From the NCBI RefSeq assembly GCF_963259705.1, contig NC_081841.1:114984979-115048978 (forward strand): a stretch of DNA of 64,000 nt, given 5' to 3'. The position numbers were made by a program, and so were the translations under genes. Under the pieces are notes generated by a model that was not told the DNA's origin, ran no database searches, and saw nothing but the letters and a program-made list of their open reading frames with translations. How positions within the stretch are numbered: the first letter of the stretch is position 1; the number at the start of each line of letters is the position of its first letter. Shown in pieces: positions 56,410-64,000 of this stretch. The stretch comes from Myotis daubentonii (taxonomy: Eukaryota; Chordata; Mammalia; Chiroptera; Vespertilionidae).

Positions 56410-57130
56410 TCCTATATAATAAAAGCCTAATATGCTAAATGTCCAGTCATCCGGTCGGCCATTCAACCAATCAAAGCGTAATATGCTAATGATGTGCTAA
56501 GGCCACTCAACTGCTCACTATGACTGCACTGACCACAATGGGGCAGACACCCTGACCATTAAGTTAGCTTGCTGTTGGGGTCTGGACAATCGGGACTGAG
56601 CAAGACAGGCTAATCACACCCTGGAACCCTCCTGCAGTCCCTCCTTGGCCCCAATTGTGCATCTGTGGGGTCCCTCAGCCTGGCCTGCACTTTCTCACAA
56701 TCTGGGACCTCTTGGAGGATGTCAGAGAGCCAGTTTCATCCTGACAGCGGAACGTTACTATGATGTTCACTGACTATCAGGGGACAGACCCTCAATGCAG
56801 GAGTTGCCCCCTGGTGGTTAGTGCGCTCCCACAAGGGGAGTGCTGCTCAGCCAGAAGCCGGGCTCATGGCTGGTGATCATAAGCAGCAGTGGCGGGAGCC
56901 TCTCCCATCTCCGCTGTTGCAGTGCTAAGGATGTCCAACTGCCCACTTAGGCCCGCTCCCCCCAGGGGCCTAAGCTGGCAGTTGGACATCCTTAGCACTG
57001 AAACAGAGGTGGGAGAGGCCTAAGCTATTAGCTGGGCATCCACTGAGGGCTTCAAAACTGCAAGAGGGTGCAAGCCGGGCTGAGGGACCCCCTCTCCCGA
57101 GTGCACGAAATTCATGCACCGGGCCTCTAG
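56410..57130 (+). mobile_element. Non-autonomous Helitron
   Basis: A 721-bp element starting TCCTATATAATAAAAGCC and ending hairpin 'tgcacgaaattcatgca' then 'ccgggcctctag' before T. A second 5'-end-like motif ('aatcaaagcgtaatatgcta', 56469) suggests an internal duplication of its start. It carries a long internal palindrome (56920-57000). Confidence 0.93.
56920..57000. repeat. Long near-perfect palindrome inside the Helitron
   Basis: A 24-bp perfect outer stem (56920-56943 with 56977-57000, starting 'cagtgctaaggatgtccaac') continues after a 2-nt mismatch into a 9-bp inner stem (56946-56954 with 56966-56974), with an 11-base C-rich loop. As RNA it would form a single about 33-bp hairpin. Confidence 0.95.
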
Positions 57131-57392
57131 TAAAAACATATTTGCCTTTCTAACATTCATTACATATTTTATGACATGATTTATATGGCTACATATAATG
57201 TAACTTAATATCTTCTTGATGATTCACAGTTATCATTTTAATTGTTATAATACACTAAAGACCTCAGAATCTTGCTGAAAGTTTTACATGACCACAAATA
57301 TCTATCTTCCAAAGGAGTCACTGTACTGTGAGAGTGTAACAATAAACAAAAGTCATAGAAAAATGGGATGTATTTTAGAAATATTTTAATTG

Positions 57393-57619
57393 TCTATATG
57401 TATAAAAGACTAAGCAACCATCCTACCGTTGGACAGTTCGCTATGGCGCGCAATGACCACTGAGGGGCAGACACTCCGACTGGTAGCTATGACGTGCACT
57501 GACCACCAGAGGGCAAATGCTCAATGCAGATGCTGCCAAGCTGCGGTGACTTGGAAGCAGTGGTTCTTGGGTGATGCACCTCAGATCCATGTGCATGAAT
57601 CCTTGCACTGGGGCACTAG
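57393..57619 (+). mobile_element. Short Helitron
   Basis: A 227-bp element starting TCTATATGTATAAAAG and ending 'ttgcactggggcactag' before T. The 3' hairpin is degraded. Interior 'ctgaccaccagagggcaaat' is shared with other Helitrons here (13510, 56780). Confidence 0.85.
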
Positions 57620-59591
57620 TAATAAATATAATTTTAAATCAGGACTTAAAGAACACTTTACATTGGTTATCTGGAAACTTTTCTGGGGATTAAATCTTCA
57701 TCTGCCCCTGGAGCCAGAAAACTGACTCTCTGTCTAATCACTTAAATGCACAATGCAGAAAATCAAGAATGTTATATTGGGCTATCATCTTGTATTGTGA
57801 TCTATCTTGGTTGATCCAATAGGGATGTTATCATCTTCCAGTAATTGAATATTATTACACAGGTTCTATACATAAATAGCTATTATTTTAATGCAATTCT
57901 AATTGTAGCATTTGTCATCATAAGCTATGTAGGCTAGAATATTCTCAACAAAGATGCTAGTCAGATGATTATAGTAACCACTGTGTTTTAAGATTTTTAA
58001 TAGCTATTCTTCAGGTTAACATGTGGCTGTCATGATCTTTTTTTTTTTGCCAGTATATTTTCTGAAGGACAATAAATAACATGAAAAGAAGAGCTATACA
58101 TCTTCTTTTGCTACAGCTGTGCTTTGTAAAGCTTACATATTTATGCTGCTGCTTCACATTATCCTTCCCCTCTGTACCTGGTGGAAATACTGCTACTCTG
58201 AGTTAAATAGGATGTCTTACTTTTCTTTCAACATTTCATAAGCATGCCTTGCCATGCTATTCTGTAACTTATTGCTAGTACGAATTTTGCAAGCTCAACA
58301 TTAAATTCATACTTTTCTGTGATAACCCTTTCTTTGTCTATAAACCATATTTTGACTGCATATTATTTTGATTCCTCACATATTTGTGATTTATCAAGTG
58401 GTCATTACCTGTAATTATACAACAATATATTTTTATCATCTACATGGAAGAATACTCTCAAGAACTGGCCTGATCTCCTTTAGTAGCATCCCTTAAGAAA
58501 TATAAATATGGACAAAATAGCACTGATTCAAAATTATAAACATTCTTGTGCATTGTATTTGATAGGAGAAAAATTAACTGACAATTCATCTTTTAGAAAC
58601 AAATTAAGCACTATAAGAGAAACATTAATGAAATGAAATAAATAATTTATTTTTGTGGTATATATTAAAGCAGTGCTTTATTTAAGAAAAAATATTACAT
58701 GTCAGGAAAAAATATTACATCTGTGAAAATATAAGTCTATAGTTATGTTTATATGCAATTACAAAATACACTGTTTTTAAATAGGCATTTTTTTTCTGAG
58801 CAAAGTTAACGGTCATTCTCTGTATGATCAATTAGGCAGATCTGTAGTGTGAGCAACTCTGCATTTATAGTGACAAATAAATGACACACTTTTTGGCCTG
58901 GTCATTAGATAAAGTCATGAATTAAGCTAAAGTCTTACTTGGAGATCTGAATAGTGTCTTCAGCTAGATTGTATCTAAATATTTCAATGTATATCATAAA
59001 TATTAAATACATTTTCTTTGAAATCACATAAGCTATATATTAAGAAGGTTCTACATATAGTTGAAACATAAACCCTGAGAAGTATGCCAAAAACCTAAAA
59101 GAAATTAAGGGGTGAAAATGAAATTACAGAGCAGATCTAATAGGTAGTACTATATTGTTTCATGCCTAGTTTTATCTGAATAGAAATTCATGTCAGTTTC
59201 AACTGGGAGAAAAAGTAAAGGCATCATAGCTTGTGCTTGACCTTCAACATTGGAGCCAGTAAATACAACTGTCTTCTAACTTCCCGCAGTTTGTCTGACC
59301 TTAAATATCTTAACCATCCCACTATAAAGTTATAAAAACAATCATAAAGACAAAGAACACATCATAAAAGGCATCCTGAGTCCCTCCACTACTCTCCATT
59401 CCCACTGCTTTCCTAGCATCAAAGGTTTTTATTTAATAGTATGTCTAAACAGCTATCTGTGGTGCAAATAAATACTTGCAAGGTTGACTCTGAGGTACTG
59501 TAAGATCCTGAAGGGTTTGGAACATAACAACATGTAGGAATTTTTTAAAAATAACTGTATGCACCTCTCCATTTAAATACAATTCCACACA
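57620..59591. other. No assigned gene; one weak signal-peptide-like ORF
   Basis: Single-copy-looking AT-rich DNA. A 41-codon ORF at 58081-58206 begins MKRRAIHLLLLQLCFVKL, is hydrophobic like a secretion signal, and lies just after a T-run plus 'gccag' at 58039-58053 that could act as a splice acceptor. I do not recognise a gene, and chance is the likelier explanation. Confidence 0.25.
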
Positions 59592-59803
59592 GGCCCCATC
59601 AGCAAGGCTCAGTGATTGAGCTTCAACCTATGGACCAGGAAGTCATGGTTCCATTCCAGGTCTGGGTGCATACCTGGGTTGCTGGCTCCATCCCCAGTGT
59701 GGGGAGTGCAGGAGCCAGCCAATCAATGATTCTCTTTCATCATTGATGTTTCTATCCCTCTCTCTTCCTTTCCTCTCTGAAATCAATAAAAACATATTTA
59801 AAA
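59592..59803 (+). mobile_element. Ves SINE
   Basis: tRNA-like head 'aggctcagtgattgagcttc', body 'aatcaatgattctctttcat', and A-rich tail. Flanked by 17-bp duplications differing at one base (59575-59591 and 59804-59820, aaatacaattYcacaca). Confidence 0.93.
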
Positions 59804-59937
59804 AAATACAATTTCACACATAACTCAATTGTATAAAACAGACAAAAGTAGATATTCCATGGTAGAATCACGATGCCGCCTTTTGAACACCTTGGAGGAA
59901 CTGCTGGGCTCCCTAAAACTATGTGAAAATAGTGCAA

Positions 59938-60130
59938 ATGCGGTGATATGGTACAGAGATTAGGAGAATAATCTCTGGAATTAGGTTATCTGGTTTTGAA
60001 CCCAAGCTCCACCATTTTCTAACTGTGTGGGGCCATTTAACATTTGAATTCTCTGTCTTGGTTTCCTCAACTATAATATAGAGATATGAGAATTAAATAA
60101 GTGAATATTTGTAAAGCATTTAGAGTAGTC
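59938..60130 (+). repeat. MIR SINE
   Basis: 'atctggttttgaacccaagc', 'ccattttctaactgtgtggg', 'ttggtttcctcaactataat' and 'gagaattaaataagtgaata' appear in MIR order. Confidence 0.9.
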
Positions 60131-61915
60131 ATGTACAAGTGTGTGTTTTTTAAGTCTTCCTTAATTTATTCATTCTAATATTTTTTTTTAAATGAGCAGT
60201 ATAAGCAATGTGGTTTTATAGGGAAAAGTTTCATTGCCTAGGATATTGTACTTTCTAACCAGAGTATTACTCCTTAATCTACTATTCCTTAGTTGGTGCT
60301 ATCCTGGAGAGATCAATGACCACAGCCACGTCAGCTATCTGTAGTGCAAATAAATGCTTGCACTCATGTTTCATGTATTCCTATTTGATCTTTCTCCAGG
60401 TGGGACATGCCACATTACATTTATTTCTGATGGTTAATGAAATTTTCAAAATAATGGTAAAAATAATTATTTATGATTCAGGATCCGTTTTCTTGATCTG
60501 CTCTTCCTTGACTTTCTCTACAAATTAATTTAATTAACATCTAGACTAATATAGCTTCATAATCTCTTTAAAAAATCCCAAGACATTTTTAATGGCTCCA
60601 AAATTATTGTAGAATTTTCATTTAGTATGCAGTAGACTATGGCCAAGCAATAGTCCTTTACCAATGAAGCTGTCTGTTTTCCTACTTCTTTAAATAAAAT
60701 CTGAAGAAAGCCATCATAAATCAGAAATGATTAAAATTTAGGAAGTGATCATAATATTACTTTTCATTAGTTGTGTTTTGTTGTTGTTGTTATTGTTTGT
60801 GGTAACTTGTAAGTTATTTAGTTAGACCTAAAATTAAAACAACCAGATTCAGCAGGAGAGATGAAGGATGACAATGCCAATCACAGAGAAATAGTTGCTT
60901 GCCAGTATTAATTATTTGCTGCATGCTGTAAGTCTCACTTATTCCTAGCTGACAACTTTGGCTATTTGGGGTTGGTATTTCTTATTTACATGTAGATTTT
61001 TAATTTTGAAAAAAAAAATACAGCCAATGGTGAGGTATAAAGCTTCTGACAAAAGAGAGAGAAATGAGGCATTTAATAGCATTTATTTCTGGGGGAAATT
61101 ACAAGAATTTGCATTCAATTGGAGAAAATGACTATAAAATAGGGAAAACACACTGTGCTACAGAAAGCAAATAGCACATTCAGTTCTTGTACATTCATTA
61201 CCCACTGAGCTCAAATGGAACACAGTTCTTTCTACAGAGCCACCTCCATGATTAGGACTTTAAAGAATGGTGGCACAGTAAAATAAGAAGCTGATTGGGA
61301 AAATTGCTAGTTAGAAGAACGCACTTTTTTAGACTTATTGCAGATATGGGCTTACATAATGCCATCATTACCTGTGACTACAGCCACATGTGTTTAGTTA
61401 GAAAAGGTCATTTAATTTGAATCTTCTAAAAAAACTGGTTGAAAGAATAAGATACATGAATTGCTGAAATAATGTCACTAGTTTTTAAAAACTGCATGCT
61501 TTCAGTTACTTTAATATGTGCATTCTGGGCTCAAAAGAAACATTTCCCATTTCATCCCATTTAAAAGAATATTTCATGGTGGAAATGAGCAAACAGGAAA
61601 AAAAACAAATACAGAAAAAATATTACTTTTAAATTGTCATTCTATAAAATACTTTTTTGATTACTTAGTGATATATACATTGTATAATACATGGAAAAAA
61701 GTATAATCATTATGAAATAAAAACAACTATTAATGTACTAGTGATATTTAAAGCAGATACTCCCCTCCCTCCCCAATTTGTATGTGTGCATGCTCTGTGT
61801 ATGTATTGTGGGGATATGAGAGCTAATATTTCTACATTTTTAAAATTTTACTTAAATTAAATCATAAAACATCCTCACATTATATATAGTATACATACAC
61901 ATATCTATTTCATTA
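60131..61915. other. No recognised feature
   Basis: AT-rich DNA without convincing ORFs or young repeats. Confidence 0.55.
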
Positions 61916-62234
61916 TCCTATCTAATAATAGACAAACATGGTAATTGACTGTACCTTTGCTACATCTCCCATTGACTAATCAGCACGATATGCAAATTAA
62001 CCCACCAACAAAGATGGCGGCTAATTTGCATACTGCAGGCAGGGCGGGACAGCATGAGCCGCCAGCAGGAGCCACCATCCAGGCCCCCGTGTGCGACCCC
62101 AGAAGCCGCCTGCCTGCCGCCCGTGATCGGATCCAATCTCGGGCCGCTGGCCAGTCCCAGAAGCCCCAGAAGCCGCCGGCCTGCTGCCCATGATCAGATC
62201 CAATCCCAGGCCGCAGAAGCCCCAGAAGCCCCCT
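61916..62234 (+). mobile_element. Helitron, 3' end missing
   Basis: Starts TCCTATCTAATAATAG after A; the 5' 100 bp match the Helitron A type (catggtaatt, aaagatggcggc). The GC-rich body contains repeats of 'cagaagccccagaagcc'. No hairpin-CTAG end is present; it stops near 62234 where L1-like sequence begins. Confidence 0.8.
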
Positions 62235-62650
62235 GATATGGTAGTAACTCTATCAGTAAGCACTCTGAAAGTCAGTGGCATAAATGCACCAATGAAAACA
62301 CAGATTATGTGGGTGAATCAAAAACAAAACCCACTTTAAATATAAAGACACATATCAATTAAAAGTAAATGAATTAAACTGAAGCCTGTTTTGCTCAGTG
62401 GATAGAGCATTAGCCCTTGGAATGAAGGGTCCCAGGTTCGATTCCAGTCAAGGGCATGTACCTCAGTTGCTGGCCTGATCCCCAGTCCCTATCAGAGCAT
62501 GTGCAGGAGGCAACCAATCAATGTCTTTATCCCTTTCCCTTCATTCTCTCTAAAATTCAATGGAAAAATATCCTTGGGTGAAGTAAATGGATTAAGTAAT
62601 ATTAAAGAGACTAAGAAAAATATATTCCAAATATTGTTAGTTGTATAATG
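62235..62650 (+). mobile_element. Old L1 ORF2 5' fragment with Ves insertion
   Basis: 'actctgaaagtcagtggcat', 'gcaccaatgaaaacacagat' and 'tataaagacacatatcaatt' resemble the L1 endonuclease start. It is interrupted at 62378-62580. Confidence 0.55.
62378..62580 (+). mobile_element. Ves SINE
   Basis: tRNA-derived head with 'tgctcagtggatagagcatt' (A box) and 'ggttcgattcc' (B box), then 'ccaatcaatgtctttatccc' and an A-rich tail ending 'atccttgggtg'. 15-bp duplications aagtaaatgRattaa flank it (62363-62377 and 62581-62595). Confidence 0.93.
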
Positions 62651-63106
62651 GTTATGTTTAAACTATTAACACCTAAGAAATTGGGTAAAGGGTACATATA
62701 ATATGCTGTAGTATTTTATAGTTTTTTTTTTTTACATGTATGAGATTATTTCAAATTAAAATATTAAAAATTTAAAACTTAATAAAATATTAATTGAAAT
62801 GTATCTGCATTACATGAAAAATCTCCTAATTGCTCCTAGCATAATTTGTTAAATTGTGCTAAAATTTACAAGGGTTCAATTAAAAAATATCTTAATTCTA
62901 AATGATATAATAGAAAATATATAACAGTGCAGTTATAAGCACTTATCTGAAAATAAAAATTTAAAAAAGTGAATTTAAAGATGGGATTAGCCAAAGATAT
63001 ATGCACAACCCATGGATACAGACAGCAGTATGGTGATGGCCAGAGAGAAGTGGGGGGCAAGAGTTGGGGAGAGGGGTCAAAAGGGGAGAAATAGGGACAT
63101 CCTATA
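62651..63106 (+). mobile_element. Unassigned AT-rich DNA ending in an L1 3'-end fragment
   Basis: 62651-62985 is AT-rich and unassigned. 62990-63106 ('acagacagcagtatggtgat', 'gcaagagttggggagagggg') resembles the L1 3' ends at 2041 and 19900. Confidence 0.45.
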
Positions 63107-63751
63107 CCCTATCTAATAAAAGAGAAACATAGTAATTAGCCATACCTCCACTACCCTTCAGATTGGCTAATCAGGGCGATATGCAAATTAACTGCCAGCC
63201 AACATGGCGGCCGGCAGCCGGGTAGCTTGAAGCAAACATGAGGCTTGCTTGCTTCAGTGATGGAGAACTCACAACGTTCCCCGCCTGCTGCTGCCGGCCT
63301 CTGAGCTTGCAGTTTGAAACATTGTTACAAATATAGAAGCTAAACAAAACCCCAGAAACCTGCTTTCAGCCGGTGGGGATCTCAGAGCTGGAGTTGAAAC
63401 AGTGTTTCGATTATAGAACCCAAACAAACCAGATACCTGCTTTCAGCAGCCAAGGCCTAAGAGCTGGAGCCAAGCCTGAGAGCTAAAGCTGGCCCAGAAT
63501 TTAAAGAAAAGAAAAAAAGGAGCAGTTGAGAGCTTCAGTCACCCACCAACCTGAAAACAGCCCTCAGCCCCTCACCCAGACTGGCAAGGCACCCCAGTAG
63601 GGACCCCCACCCTGAAGGGGGTGTGACCAGCTGCACACAGCCATCATCCCCTCGCCTAAGCTGGCCAGGCACCCTATTGGGGACCCCTACCCTGATCCAG
63701 GACATCCTTCAGGGCAAACCAGCCGGCCCCAACCCATGCACCAGGCCTCTA
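63107..63751 (+). mobile_element. Helitron A of composite (copy 3)
   Basis: Starts '(a)ccctatctaataaaagag'. Body as in 44198-44846. It ends 'ccaggcctcta' and joins B directly at 63752, the same defective junction. Confidence 0.9.
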
Positions 63752-64000
63752 TCTTATATAGTAAAAGGGTAATATGCCTCCCAGCACCAGGATCAGTAGA
63801 GCCCAGAGGCCTCCCAGCACTGGGATCAGCATGCCAGGGGGCAGCGCCCAAACCCCCTGATCGCCCTGCGGCTCTGTGTATGACAGGGGGCGGAGCCACA
63901 ACCTCCCTATCTGCCCTGCTCTGTTGGTGACAGGGAAAGGCTCCCCAAACCCCTGATCAGCCCTGCTCTGTGCCTGATAGGGTGGAGCTCCCCAACCCCC
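63752..64000 (+). mobile_element. Helitron B of composite (copy 3), cut by window end
   Basis: Starts TCTTATATAGTAAAAGGG and enters the same minisatellite; its 3' end lies beyond the window. Confidence 0.88.

Noticed and set aside
62395..62460. A functional tRNA gene
   Set aside because: The A- and B-box motifs belong to the tRNA-derived head of a Ves SINE with its own tail and target duplication.

Overview
The window is nuclear DNA of a vespertilionid (vesper/evening) bat. This rests on the repeat content: many HeliBat-type Helitrons (5' TC near TAATAAAAG, 3' hairpin followed by CTAG), Ves tRNA-derived SINEs, a SPIN hAT element, a small non-autonomous hAT, a Tc1-like element, bat-type LINE-1 and HAL1, and class II ERV LTRs. 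These lie on a background of old mammalian MIR and L1. I found no intact host protein-coding gene, no rRNA or tRNA gene and no CRISPR. Most long ORFs are LINE/ERV relics or run through minisatellites.

Layout. 1-3.4 kb: MIR, a solo class II LTR with a perfect 6-bp duplication, a short Helitron, L1 3' ends and a SPIN element with a perfect 8-bp duplication. 3.4-8.6 kb: an old + strand L1 split by a 2.27-kb full-length HAL1 (ORF1 only). 8.9-20.0 kb: a near full-length old + strand L1 interrupted by a Helitron (with a hAT at its 3' end), a rearranged Tc1-like element, a younger 5'-truncated L1, a Ves SINE and a solo LTR. 20.8-26.3 kb: a minus Helitron, a truncated HAL1 and a truncated minus L1. 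26.3-46.9 kb: one roughly 7.4-kb full-length minus L1 spread over about 20.7 kb by later insertions. These are a 6.95-kb class II provirus (30886-37840), a run of four abutting minus Helitrons (38364-43136) and a plus composite Helitron (44198-45757). 47-64 kb: sparser sequence with possible ERV1 LTRs, MIRs, an L1 carrying a solo LTR, several Helitrons (one abutting pair splitting a MIR), two Ves SINEs and a third copy of the composite Helitron running off the end.

Three observations stand out. (1) Two Helitrons (A then B) are fused at a defective A terminus one base short of CTAG. The same junction occurs at three sites, so the fusion appears to move as one element. (2) A 2.9-kb segment bounded by Helitron ends contains a processed TFPT retrocopy with poly(A), an LTR piece, a MaLR-like piece and a GC-rich minisatellite; this is a candidate gene capture. 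(3) The provirus has paired LTRs, a primer-binding site and a polypurine tract but almost no coding capacity apart from an open RNase H segment, resembling a non-autonomous ETn-like ERV.

All identifications come from reading the sequence; no database search was run. Divergences are estimates by eye.
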